Shown in pieces: positions 1-6,038 of a DNA stretch of 9,065 nt. The notes under the pieces are model-generated. The model was not told the origin of the DNA. It worked only from the letters and a program-made list of their open reading frames with translations, and made no database searches. The position numbers and the translations under genes are program-made. The stretch's first letter is position 1. Each line of letters opens with the position of its first letter. The DNA comes from Candidatus Moraniibacteriota bacterium (GTDB lineage: Bacteria; Patescibacteriota; Minisyncoccia; Moranbacterales; UBA2206): NCBI GenBank assembly GCA_027351145.1, contig DAIEIZ010000037.1, forward strand, positions 1-9,065. The letters run 5' to 3'.

Positions 1-2
1 AA

Positions 3-89
3 TTTGACGTGAAAATTCGTTTCAATCCGGAGCAGTATCCGGAATTAAAAAATGGCATGTCAGCCAAAGTGACGATTTATACCAAATAA
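3..89 (+). CDS. HlyD/EmrA-type membrane fusion protein, C-terminal tail (5' truncated)
   Basis: Only the last 28 codons and a TAA stop are in the window. The tail carries the pattern ELKNGMSAKVTIYTK, which resembles the C-terminal beta segment of periplasmic adaptor (membrane fusion) proteins, where a Gly-Met/Leu-Ser/Thr turn is followed by a V-x-I strand. Such adaptors link an inner-membrane exporter to the outside. The exporter gene that follows 16 bases later is the usual EmrB-type partner, which supports the call much more than the short tail does alone. The rest of the protein lies upstream of the window, so its N-terminal membrane anchor and coiled coil cannot be checked. Confidence 0.72.
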   Translation, partial: FDVKIRFNPEQYPELKNGMSAKVTIYTK

Positions 90-105
90 ATTTTGATTCT
101 ATTTT

Positions 106-1593
106 GTGAAAAAATTTTTTAAGGATCCAAAAAATTTACGCTGGAAGGTTTTGTTTACAGTGATTGTGGGAACTTTTTTGGGGCGACTTGATCAGACTAT
201 TGTTAATTTGGCCTTGCCCAAAATTATTAGCGATTTTAGCATTACCGTTTCTTCCGCCAGCTGGATTGCGACGGCCTATATTTTGGCCAATGCGGTTTTT
301 GTGCCGGTTTGGGGAAAGCTGGGCGATACTTATGGTCAGAAAAAAATCTATATCATCGGTTTTCTTCTTTTTATTCTCGGTTCAATTTTAGCCGGATTGT
401 CATGGAGCTTGAGCTCTATGATTGTTTTTCGCATCATTCAGGCAATTGCCGGATCGGCGGACTACCCAACTGCTATGGCTATTCTTGTGATTACTTTTCC
501 ACCAGGAAGGGAGCGGGCGCAAGCGATGGGGTTATGGTCTTCTTCATTTGCCGCGGCTTCTGTTTTCGGACCACTCTTGGGCGGGCCACTCATTGATAAT
601 TTTGGTTGGCGCAGTGTTTTTCTTCTAAATCTTCCGGTGGGAATTGTCGGGATATTGCTTGCGATGACGTTTGTGCGTGAAAGTGAAAAAAAGAAAAAAG
701 AGCACCGGTTTGATTGGTGGGGCGCTATTGCGCTGGGTATTGCGCTTAGCTCGCTTGTTTTGGTTTTGGATAAGGGTTTGGATTGGGGCTGGCTATCCGT
801 TTCGAGCCTGCTTTCCTATTTTTCTATACTGCTATTTGTTTATATTTTTATCCGCATCGAATATTTTCACAAAGATCCGATCGTTGATCTTAAATTTTTC
901 AAAAATAAAGTTTTTGTCACAGTGCTCATGAATAATTTTATTGTTTTCATGACCATGATGGGTTCAGTGTTTTTAATTCCTATTTTTGCTGAGACTTATT
1001 TGGGTTATGACGCGACACAGACGGGTTATCTTTTTATTCCCATGGCCTTTGCGCTCATGGTTGCCGCGCCGATTGGTGGCAATTTGGTAGGGAAGATCCC
1101 GGCACGCACAGTTATCATGGCCAGCACATTCATTGCCAGCTTTGGGTTGTTTTTGTTTTCCTATCTTGATCCGCGTTCTTCCGCCATGACCATCATCGTC
1201 CCCCTGATTGTTATGGCGTTTGGGATTGGCTTTGGTATGGCGCAACGGACGAACATTATCGCTTCAGCTGTCCCGCAAAAGGAAGTGGGCAGTGCTTCTT
1301 CGGTCTTGGCGTTGGCGCGTAATATTGCCGGAGCATTCGGTATTGCTCTTTTTGGCACAATTTTGCAAAATACGATCAATAGCAATGTGATGCAAATTGC
1401 GCAAAATAGCGTTGTTCGATCTACGGATCCCGGAGTGCTCAAAACAGTAACAGCGCTTATTATTCTCAAGGCGCAAGTGGCTTCCTATGACTATGTTTTT
1501 ATTGTAGCCGCCATAATCGCTACGATTGGCGGAATAAGCGCCTATTGGATCAAAGTTCAACATGAATCGACGGAAAAAGTTTTTGTTGAATAG
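106..1593 (+). CDS. DHA2-family (EmrB/QacA-like) MFS multidrug exporter, 14 TM
   Basis: A 495-residue proton-coupled drug:H+ antiporter of the inner membrane. Family motifs are visible: motif D1 in TM1 (LDQTIVNLALPKI, residues 28-40), motif A in the loop after TM2 (GKLGDTYGQKK, 70-80), the motif B Arg (FRIIQAIAGS, R109), and the antiporter motif C in TM5 (GPLLGGPL, 155-162, followed by FGWRSVF). The segment LARNIAGAFGIALFGT near residue 403 is typical of the DHA2 group, and the length matches 14-TM members. The start is a GTG with no Shine-Dalgarno. An in-frame TGA at 94-96 rules out an earlier start and no ATG lies near. The gene sits 16 bases after the HlyD-type tail, so both form an EmrAB-like operon. 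The natural substrate cannot be told from sequence. Family call is strong; start is moderately sure. Confidence 0.93.
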   Translation: MKKFFKDPKNLRWKVLFTVIVGTFLGRLDQTIVNLALPKIISDFSITVSSASWIATAYILANAVFVPVWGKLGDTYGQKKIYIIGFLLFILGSILAGLSWSLSSMIVFRIIQAIAGSADYPTAMAILVITFPPGRERAQAMGLWSSSFAAASVFGPLLGGPLIDNFGWRSVFLLNLPVGIVGILLAMTFVRESEKKKKEHRFDWWGAIALGIALSSLVLVLDKGLDWGWLSVSSLLSYFSILLFVYIFIRIEYFHKDPIVDLKFFKNKVFVTVLMNNFIVFMTMMGSVFLIPIFAETYLGYDATQTGYLFIPMAFALMVAAPIGGNLVGKIPARTVIMASTFIASFGLFLFSYLDPRSSAMTIIVPLIVMAFGIGFGMAQRTNIIASAVPQKEVGSASSVLALARNIAGAFGIALFGTILQNTINSNVMQIAQNSVVRSTDPGVLKTVTALIILKAQVASYDYVFIVAAIIATIGGISAYWIKVQHESTEKVFVE

Positions 1594-1617
1594 TGATGAT
1601 AAAAAATTCAAAAAAAT

Positions 1618-1648
1618 AAAAAATACTCTTTTTTCGGGAGTATTTTTT
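1618..1648 (+). terminator. Intrinsic terminator of the efflux operon
   Basis: An 11-bp perfect inverted repeat, AAAAAATACTC (1618-1628) and GAGTATTTTTT (1638-1648), encloses a 9-base loop. It starts 25 bases after the exporter stop codon. The A-run before and T-run after make it able to work in either direction. GC content of the stem is low, but position and symmetry fit a terminator well. Confidence 0.8.
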
Positions 1649-1684
1649 AAATTAATAATGATAAGCCGCTTTCCTCTGATTCGG

Positions 1685-1715
1685 TTGGTAATTTTTTGAT
1701 TATTGATGCTATAAT
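1685..1715 (+). promoter_or_regulatory. Extended -10 promoter for the P-type ATPase
   Basis: A perfect TATAAT at 1710-1715 is preceded by TGC (1707-1709), giving an extended -10 (TGnTATAAT). A weak -35 candidate TTGGTA sits at 1685-1690 with a 19-base spacer. An RNA starting near 1722 would have a leader of about 175 bases, including the large palindrome downstream. Sigma-70-type recognition is assumed. Confidence 0.6.
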
Positions 1716-1754
1716 TAAAACCAAGTTAATTGTTAGATTTAAGAAACTTGGGAC

Positions 1755-1889
1755 GACTTACGCATTTACCCGAAAAAAATTCTCAAGAGCACGATTTTCT
1801 CATTTTGGTTAATCCCTGCCGGTCCACTGGACGTCTCGGATGCTAAGAAAGACTAACGTGCGAACTTCTTTCGGGCAAACGCGTAAGTC
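1755..1889. repeat. 135-bp imperfect palindrome upstream of the ATPase (possible structured RNA or MITE-like element)
   Basis: The arms 1755-1782 and 1862-1889 match at 24 of 28 positions in inverted orientation, ending in perfect GACTTACGC/GCGTAAGTC. Pairing continues inward: GCACG (1789-1793) with CGTGC (1857-1861), then TTAATC (1809-1814) with GACTAA (1851-1856, one mismatch), then CCG (1819-1821) with CGG (1837-1839), and an apical GTCC/GGAC (1822-1825/1829-1832). All five arm mismatches are A opposite C on the + strand, so an RNA read from the - strand would have G-U wobbles at each and no mismatch. The right arm ends 8 bases before the ATPase start. No T-tract follows either end, so it does not look like an ordinary terminator. 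No target-site duplication is evident. It matches no riboswitch class I know. Confidence 0.7.
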
Positions 1890-1897
1890 ATAAAACT

Positions 1898-3784
1898 ATG
1901 CGTGATTATGCCAAAAGAATTCAATTTATAAGATCGGACAAATTTCTTTTGTTTTCACTTTTGATTGTTTTGCTTTTGCACTATTCAAAACTTTCTTCTT
2001 TGTCAATCGATTTTGTTCTTCTGACTTTCTTTGCCAGTATTGCGACGCTTCCGGTGCTCTATAGCGCCTATCAGTCGCTAAAAAACAAAAAAGTCTCAGT
2101 GGATTTATTGGCCGGAGTTGCGCTTATGGTTTCATTGCTTAATGAGCAGTGGGCTTCCGCCGTGTTTATTAATTTGATGCTTACCTCGGCGCGCATCTTT
2201 GATGTTTACACGCAAGAACGCGCCAGAGATGCAATAGGCAATCTCTTGAGATTGCGTCCAGAAAAAGTAAAGGTAAAGAAGAGCGGAGAAATCATCGAGG
2301 AATCTGTTTCGAAAATCAAAAAGGATGATTTGATTATTGTTGAGCTTGGTGAGCGCATTCCGGTTGATGGTATTGTGGTTAGCGGTCAGGCGCAAATTGA
2401 TCAATCTTCGCTGACGGGCGAGTCTCAGCTTGTTGAAAAAAATGTGGATAATGAAGTTTTGAGCTCTACTATGAATGTGTCCGGTTCGCTGGTTATTCGC
2501 GCCGAAAAAGTTGGCAAAGATACCATTTTTGAAAAAATGGTCAAGCTGGTGGAGCAATCGCAAAAAGATAAGGCAGGGATTGAGACGATAGCGGATAAAT
2601 TTACCGGTTGGTATATCTCAATAACATTTTTAGGTGCTGGTTTGATTTATGCTTTTTCGCGTGATCTTGGTCTCGTCCTTTCGGTTTTGCTTGTAACTTG
2701 CGCCGATGATATCGCCGTGGCGATTCCAATGGCTTTTTCTGCTGGCATTGCCAGGGCGGCAAGAAAAGGCATTATTATCAAAGGCGGATCATATCTGGAA
2801 GGGTTGATGCAAGTAAAGACCGTTATTTTTGATAAGACGGGGACATTGACCAGAGGAATGCTTAGGGTTAGTAAGGTTCAGGCTTTGAGTGAGAAAACCG
2901 AAGAGGAAATAGCTTCGCTGGCAGCCAGTGTCGATTTTTTTTCAGAGCATCCAATAGCGCACGCTGTGATCAAATATGTCGAGGAACAGAAAATCGCTTT
3001 TGAAAAAACGGAAGAATTTGAAGAACATTCGGGTCTTGGCAGCCACGCGATTTTAAATGGAAAAAAAATAGTTTGCGGTAAATTTCCTTTTTTAATCAAA
3101 GAGGGTGTGATTATTTCCGCTGAAAATCAAAAGGAGCTTGAGAAAATCAAAGGAGATGGATCGAGCAGCCTTCTCCCAGTGGCCTATGACGGGCAACTGA
3201 TCGGAATAATCTTACTCGAAGATGAAATCAGGACGGAAGCGAAAGAAACGATTGAAAAACTTCGAAAACTCGGGATTGAAAATATTATTATGCTGACCGG
3301 AGACAATGAAAAAGTGGCGCAAAAAGTTTCTAATGCTGTCGGTATTACCGCTTATCACGCTAACTTGCTTCCAGAAGATAAGCTCAGTTATGTGAGAAAA
3401 TATCGCAATAAAGATCATAAAATTGCCATGATTGGCGACGGTGTGAATGACGCAGCTTCGCTTGCTTTGGCTGACATCGGTATTGCGATGGGTGCGATGG
3501 GGACAGATGCTGCGATTGAGGCGGCAGATATCGCGCTTATGAAAGATGATCTTTCCAAAGTTACTGAAGCGATTGAGCTCGGACGCTTGGTGGAAAAAAT
3601 TTCTCGCCAGGATTTTTGGATTTGGGGAATTGTGAATTTGGCCGGACTGACTTTTGTTTTTGCGGGAATTATCGGACCGGAAGGGGCAGCGGCGTATAAT
3701 TTTATCACTGATTTTTTCCCACTGCTTAATTCTATGCGTATGTTTGAATATCGAATTTCAAATTTTTTCAAGTCTAAAAAATAA
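1898..3784 (+). CDS. P1B-like cation-transporting P-type ATPase with atypical CAD membrane motif
   Basis: A 628-residue ion pump of the inner membrane that couples ATP hydrolysis to cation movement. Visible elements in order: four N-terminal TM segments (about residues 15-30, 36-58, 66-82, 84-98), the actuator-domain TGES (173-176), two further TM segments (238-280), the phosphorylated aspartate D312 in DKTGTLT, SEHP (349-352, the P1B-type HP signature of the nucleotide domain), TGDN (467-470), GDGVND (513-518), and two C-terminal TM segments (571-612). The topology and HP motif place it with heavy-metal P1B pumps, but the CPC/SPC/CPH site in TM6 reads C268-A269-D270, so the usual proline is missing and the cation is unknown. 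There is no N-terminal HMA domain. The ATG at 1898 has no Shine-Dalgarno. The frame is open back to 1847 without another start codon. Family is sure; substrate is not. Confidence 0.9.
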   Translation: MRDYAKRIQFIRSDKFLLFSLLIVLLLHYSKLSSLSIDFVLLTFFASIATLPVLYSAYQSLKNKKVSVDLLAGVALMVSLLNEQWASAVFINLMLTSARIFDVYTQERARDAIGNLLRLRPEKVKVKKSGEIIEESVSKIKKDDLIIVELGERIPVDGIVVSGQAQIDQSSLTGESQLVEKNVDNEVLSSTMNVSGSLVIRAEKVGKDTIFEKMVKLVEQSQKDKAGIETIADKFTGWYISITFLGAGLIYAFSRDLGLVLSVLLVTCADDIAVAIPMAFSAGIARAARKGIIIKGGSYLEGLMQVKTVIFDKTGTLTRGMLRVSKVQALSEKTEEEIASLAASVDFFSEHPIAHAVIKYVEEQKIAFEKTEEFEEHSGLGSHAILNGKKIVCGKFPFLIKEGVIISAENQKELEKIKGDGSSSLLPVAYDGQLIGIILLEDEIRTEAKETIEKLRKLGIENIIMLTGDNEKVAQKVSNAVGITAYHANLLPEDKLSYVRKYRNKDHKIAMIGDGVNDAASLALADIGIAMGAMGTDAAIEAADIALMKDDLSKVTEAIELGRLVEKISRQDFWIWGIVNLAGLTFVFAGIIGPEGAAAYNFITDFFPLLNSMRMFEYRISNFFKSKK

Positions 3785-3868
3785 ATACTGATAAAGCTTC
3801 CAGCTTGCGCGACAGGTTTTTGAGTAAATTATAATTTTTTTTGCAATTTTTTTGATTGCTATTGGTGG

Positions 3869-3897
3869 TGGAATATTAAGAACTTTCATGCTACAAT
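3869..3897 (+). promoter_or_regulatory. Extended -10 promoter for the small secreted protein
   Basis: TACAAT at 3892-3897 preceded by TGC (3889-3891) forms an extended -10. The -35 region is poor (TGGAAT at 3869-3874, 17-base spacer). The predicted RNA would start near 3904 and carry about 130 bases of leader. The core closely resembles the ATPase promoter (ATGCTATAAT there, ATGCTACAAT here). A second TATAAT at 3830-3835, with TTGCGC at 3805-3810, is a weaker alternative. Nothing else was recognised in the 253-base gap after the ATPase except the hairpin and micro-ORF listed next. No clear terminator for the ATPase is present, so some read-through is likely. Confidence 0.45.
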
Positions 3898-3978
3898 AAA
3901 AGCGTAATTTGGAATATATTTTGTTTTAGTTTTTGGAAACATATTCGAGAGTCTTTAAAAATGATATTTTTCTGCTGA

Positions 3979-4004
3979 CCAAATAAAGGTCGATTATTTG
4001 GAGG
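3979..4004 (+). promoter_or_regulatory. Leader hairpin overlapping a Shine-Dalgarno-like GGAGG
   Basis: CCAAATAA (3979-3986) and TTATTTGG (3994-4001) form a perfect 8-bp stem with a 7-base loop (3987-3993). The last two G of the stem are the first two of GGAGG (4000-4004), so folding would partly hide this ribosome-binding sequence. GGAGG lies 33 bases before the ATG of the secreted protein, too far for direct use, and only 1 base before the ATG of a micro-ORF. The hairpin is seen; its control role is inferred. Confidence 0.4.
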
Positions 4005-4005
4005 A

Positions 4006-4041
4006 ATGATAAAAATAATTAGCCTAAATACAATCATATGA
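4006..4041 (+). CDS. Possible 11-codon leader peptide overlapping the next start (ATGA)
   Basis: An ATG at 4006 opens an 11-residue frame, MIKIISLNTII, ending in TGA at 4039-4041. The stop overlaps the ATG at 4038 of the secreted-protein gene as ATGA, the classic arrangement for translational coupling. GGAGG at 4000-4004 is almost next to the ATG, so its spacing is too short to be ideal. It may be chance in A/T-rich DNA. The reasons to list it are the exact 4-base overlap and the otherwise unexplained strong GGAGG. Confidence 0.25.
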   Translation: MIKIISLNTII

Positions 4042-4364
4042 AAAAACTAACAACAATTATTGTTTCTTTCGTTTTTGTCGCCGGAATTGTTGCATTTTCC
4101 GGAGTCGCATATGCAAGTGAGCACACCTTTACGGGTAAAATTATGAATCTTAGTCCAATATATAGGACTTTCTGGCTCTCTACTGCGCACAGTGGAAAGC
4201 TGTTCATTAGAGTGCCTGTCCACGACGCCGTTGTTACAGACGGAGATCATTCCACAAGACACTTTAGCGATTTCAGAAATGGGATGCTGGTTAAAGTAAG
4301 GGGCGATTATAGCACTCGTTTCCAGGTCCTTAATGACGTTAACCGGGTGACGATTCGTTGGTAA
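4038..4364 (+). CDS. Small secreted protein of unknown function (signal peptide, beta-rich)
   Basis: 108 residues. The N terminus is a clear Sec signal peptide: Lys2-Lys3, a hydrophobic core at about 5-22, and a signal peptidase I site after A26 (AYA, then SEH). The mature 82 residues have alternating hydrophobic strands (TGKIMNLSP, FWLSTA, LFIRVPV, GMLVKVRGDY, VNRVTIRW) that suggest a small beta-barrel, perhaps OB-fold-like as in the DUF5666-type exported proteins; this is a visual resemblance only. Five histidines (29, 51, 62, 71, 75) and several aspartates cluster in the middle, so metal binding is conceivable given the cation ATPase upstream, but no known motif is present. An in-frame TAG at 4020 excludes a longer start. 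There are no cysteines. The gene has its own promoter and terminator. Confidence 0.8.
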   Translation: MKKLTTIIVSFVFVAGIVAFSGVAYASEHTFTGKIMNLSPIYRTFWLSTAHSGKLFIRVPVHDAVVTDGDHSTRHFSDFRNGMLVKVRGDYSTRFQVLNDVNRVTIRW

Positions 4365-4390
4365 GCCGGATTTTTCAGAAAATAAAACAA

Positions 4391-4429
4391 AAAAAACCAT
4401 GCCCCCCCTCGAAAGGGGGGTTTGGTTTT
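4391..4429 (+). terminator. GC-rich intrinsic terminator after the secreted-protein gene
   Basis: CCCCCCT (4403-4409) and AGGGGGG (4414-4420) close a CGAA tetraloop. A small internal loop then leads to a second stem, AAAACCA (4393-4399) with TGGTTTT (4423-4429). The first stem is very stable and the A/T outer stem supplies the T-run on the + side. It starts 26 bases after the stop codon. The last T-run is short, so efficiency is uncertain. Confidence 0.75.
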
Positions 4430-4477
4430 GGGTAAAGTGGTGCAATTGGTTTTGAGTCCATCTCAAGCTTCAAAGGC

Positions 4478-4506
4478 TTTACTTTGCATCCGCAAGAGTG
4501 TAATAT
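4478..4506 (+). promoter_or_regulatory. Promoter for the hydrolase-acyltransferase unit
   Basis: TTTACT (4478-4483) and TAATAT (4501-4506) are spaced by 17 bases, the consensus spacing for a sigma-70-type promoter. The site lies just after the preceding terminator and 22-40 bases before the candidate hydrolase start codons. The predicted RNA starts near 4513. Confidence 0.5.
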
Positions 4507-4545
4507 TTTACCATAGAACTATATTTTTTGTTAATCACAGACAGT

Positions 4546-5241
4546 ATGCAGAGCTTTTCTCGCATTTTTGATGATAATAGCGTATCCCCAATCTATTTTG
4601 TCGTACCGGGATTTCTTGGTAATTACTCTGAAGGGTTTATCGGAAGGCTCTATGCTTTTTTGCTTGAAAATAATTTTAGCGTGCGAGGCGTGACTTTTCG
4701 CGGGCATGAAAATGATGAGACCGAGCTGGCAAATCTGTTTGAAATGGTGGCGCGTGTATCGTCCGAATATCTTTTGCTAAGAAAAAAATATCCAGAGAGA
4801 AAGATTATTATCCTCGCTCATTCACAAGGGTGCGCCGTGGCGCTAAAAGCTTCCGGCAGTTTTGATGAAAAAACATCTTTCATCCTCTTTGCTCCCGTGG
4901 TATATCCTGATCGAATTCTCCTTTCCCGTGTCAAGGCGGATGATTTGCGCTTGATTGAATCAGGCGCTTCGGTTAATTGCAAGATATCAAAAACGAAGTC
5001 GAGGACAATCAATCTTGATTGGGTTTTATCTTATCGCAATTTTGCGCTTGAAGGAATGCTGCCTAATGTTCGTCAGAAATGTTTAATCGTAAGACCGGCA
5101 GATGATTGGATTGACAAAGAAAATGTTGATGTATTGTGCCGGAAATTGCCGCACGGCGCATACTTGGAAATGCCGGGCGATCATATTTTTGCCGAGCCGG
5201 AAAGGGCTTTTGAGAATCTTGCAAAGAAGTTGTTTTTATGA
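4546..5241 (+). CDS. Alpha/beta-hydrolase fold protein (putative esterase/lipase)
   Basis: A serine hydrolase of about 231 residues. Counting from the possible TTG start at 4528, the first strand and oxyanion region is IYFVVPGFLGNYSEGF (22-37). The nucleophile elbow is LAHSQG with S99, where the usual first Gly of GxSxG is Ala. The candidate catalytic acid is in RPADDW (D192 or D193), and the catalytic His is H219 in MPGDHIF, in the normal order Ser-Asp-His. The size fits a minimal fold with a small lid. There is no signal peptide or TM segment, so it should be cytosolic. I prefer the ATG at 4546 over the TTG at 4528, but neither has a good Shine-Dalgarno. The next gene, 67 bases downstream, encodes an acyltransferase in the same unit, which hints at lipid or acyl-ester turnover. 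The substrate cannot be told. Confidence 0.85.
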   Translation: MQSFSRIFDDNSVSPIYFVVPGFLGNYSEGFIGRLYAFLLENNFSVRGVTFRGHENDETELANLFEMVARVSSEYLLLRKKYPERKIIILAHSQGCAVALKASGSFDEKTSFILFAPVVYPDRILLSRVKADDLRLIESGASVNCKISKTKSRTINLDWVLSYRNFALEGMLPNVRQKCLIVRPADDWIDKENVDVLCRKLPHGAYLEMPGDHIFAEPERAFENLAKKLFL

Positions 5242-5248
5242 TATAAAT

Positions 5249-5290
5249 ATGGAATATTTTGATGGCAAGCGGGGGCGACCGAAACATTGA
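5249..5290 (+). CDS. Possible 13-codon micro-ORF with an AT-hook-like tail
   Basis: Between the hydrolase stop and the acyltransferase ribosome-binding site lies the frame MEYFDGKRGRPKH, ending in TGA. KRGRPK matches the GRP-centred AT-hook pattern that binds the minor groove of A/T-rich DNA. There is no Shine-Dalgarno before its ATG, and nothing shows that it is translated. It may be a chance frame, or the relic of a longer gene. Low confidence. Confidence 0.2.
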   Translation: MEYFDGKRGRPKH

Positions 5291-5294
5291 GTGT

Positions 5295-5303
5295 AAAGGA
5301 GAT
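5295..5303 (+). promoter_or_regulatory. Canonical Shine-Dalgarno of the acyltransferase gene
   Basis: AAAGGAGAT is followed by 5 bases and then the ATG at 5309, with 7 bases from GGAG to the ATG. It fixes the start. It is the only near-perfect, well-spaced ribosome-binding site I see in the window. Most other genes have A- or T-rich upstream sequence. Confidence 0.85.
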
Positions 5304-5308
5304 GGCGC

Positions 5309-5971
5309 ATGAACAGGGAGGAATATTTGAAATTGTCCCTGAGTTATTTTCAGGGGCGTGTGTCCGTGGAGCAGTTAATGGATGGCTTGGAGCAAGCAGT
5401 TCCTTTTAAAGTTGATGAGCTTTCTATACCTGCTAATGAAAGGGTTATGCTTATCGTTAATCACCCAAAGGCAGGTGAAGAACTGTCTTTGCCAGCTGAG
5501 CAGATTGCCGGATTGAAAGGAGGGAATACTAAAAATTTTCCTTCGCATTGGTTTCCGGCGGTCAGGCAAATGATGCTCAGGAAAGTTTTGCAACGACGTT
5601 TTTTTACTCTAGCGTTTAATATTGGCTGGAGTGTCGCTATGCAAGAGATGGGGCATCTATTAATCAGGTCAAATGGCAAAGGGCGATGTCAAGAAATCAT
5701 TTCGCTTATGCGAAATGATCAAAGTTCTTTGGTAATCTTTCCGGAGGGAGGCGTACGCGATTTGCAAATTTTCCGCACAGGCTTTTTCTATATCGCCTGT
5801 GAATTGGGAATTCGTCATCTCGTTGTTTGCGCTTTCTCTCCAACACTGTCTCTCGAAAGGCAAAATATGCTTCGAGTTATTCATATCGAAGACATGAGCC
5901 GGTTCATTGATCCTGTCATCAACTTCGTTGACGCGCAGCGTGAACGAATTGAAGGAGCGATCCGAGGATAG
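5309..5971 (+). CDS. PlsC-like 1-acylglycerol-3-phosphate acyltransferase family protein (variant HX4E motif)
   Basis: 220 residues. The region from about residue 45 resembles the LPLAT/PlsC acyltransferase fold that moves an acyl chain to glycerolipids at the membrane face. Motif I would be NHPKAGE, with H52 as the catalytic base; the partner acid normally Asp in HX4D is E57 here. Motif III is clear: IFPEGGVRD (143-151), like FPEGTRS, where the Glu-Gly binds substrate phosphate. It is followed by FRTGFFYIACELGIRHLVV (155-173), matching the F-x-x-G, A-x-x-x-G-x-P-V-type block. There is no obvious TM segment, so attachment would be peripheral. It is co-transcribed with the hydrolase and closed by the terminator at 5988. 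The first 40 residues have no recognised domain. Family is likely; activity is uncertain because of the motif change. Confidence 0.75.
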   Translation: MNREEYLKLSLSYFQGRVSVEQLMDGLEQAVPFKVDELSIPANERVMLIVNHPKAGEELSLPAEQIAGLKGGNTKNFPSHWFPAVRQMMLRKVLQRRFFTLAFNIGWSVAMQEMGHLLIRSNGKGRCQEIISLMRNDQSSLVIFPEGGVRDLQIFRTGFFYIACELGIRHLVVCAFSPTLSLERQNMLRVIHIEDMSRFIDPVINFVDAQRERIEGAIRG

Positions 5972-5987
5972 TCGCTGCTTAGGCGGC

Positions 5988-6032
5988 AATAATCCCATTC
6001 CACTGAACCTTATGGAATGGGATTATTTTTTT
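5988..6032 (+). terminator. Strong intrinsic terminator of the hydrolase-acyltransferase unit
   Basis: A perfect 15-bp inverted repeat: AATAATCCCATTCCA (5988-6002) pairs with TGGAATGGGATTATT (6013-6027) around a 10-base loop. A T-run (6026-6032) follows. It begins 16 bases after the acyltransferase stop. The A/T outer pairs would let it act on the other strand too. This is the best terminator in the window. Confidence 0.92.
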
Positions 6033-6038
6033 AGCATT

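Noticed and set aside
1264..1611. 115-codon open frame on the - strand
   Set aside because: It is opposite the C-terminal TM segments of the exporter, with no family resemblance and no promoter or ribosome-binding site.
1755..1889. Integron attC site
   Set aside because: The arms are too long and perfect, and no proper GTTRRRY/RYYYAAC core pair is at the ends. There is no integrase or cassette nearby.
1722..1897. A known metal riboswitch (NiCo/czcD or yybP-ykoY type) in the ATPase leader
   Set aside because: The conserved sequences of those classes, as far as I know them, are not present. The region is one long hairpin rather than a multi-helix junction.
3415..3771. 118-codon - strand frame opposite the ATPase C terminus
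   Set aside because: It is the reverse complement of the strongly conserved GDGVND region and final TM segments. The product has no independent features.
3843..3859. GCAAT/ATTGC inverted repeat as the ATPase terminator
   Set aside because: The stem is only 5 bp with a T-rich loop and no T-run after it. It is probably chance in A/T-rich DNA.
4047..4466. 139-codon open frame on the - strand across the secreted-protein gene
   Set aside because: It spans the terminator hairpin and lies opposite a gene with a clear signal peptide. Its product has no recognisable domain or hydrophobic pattern.
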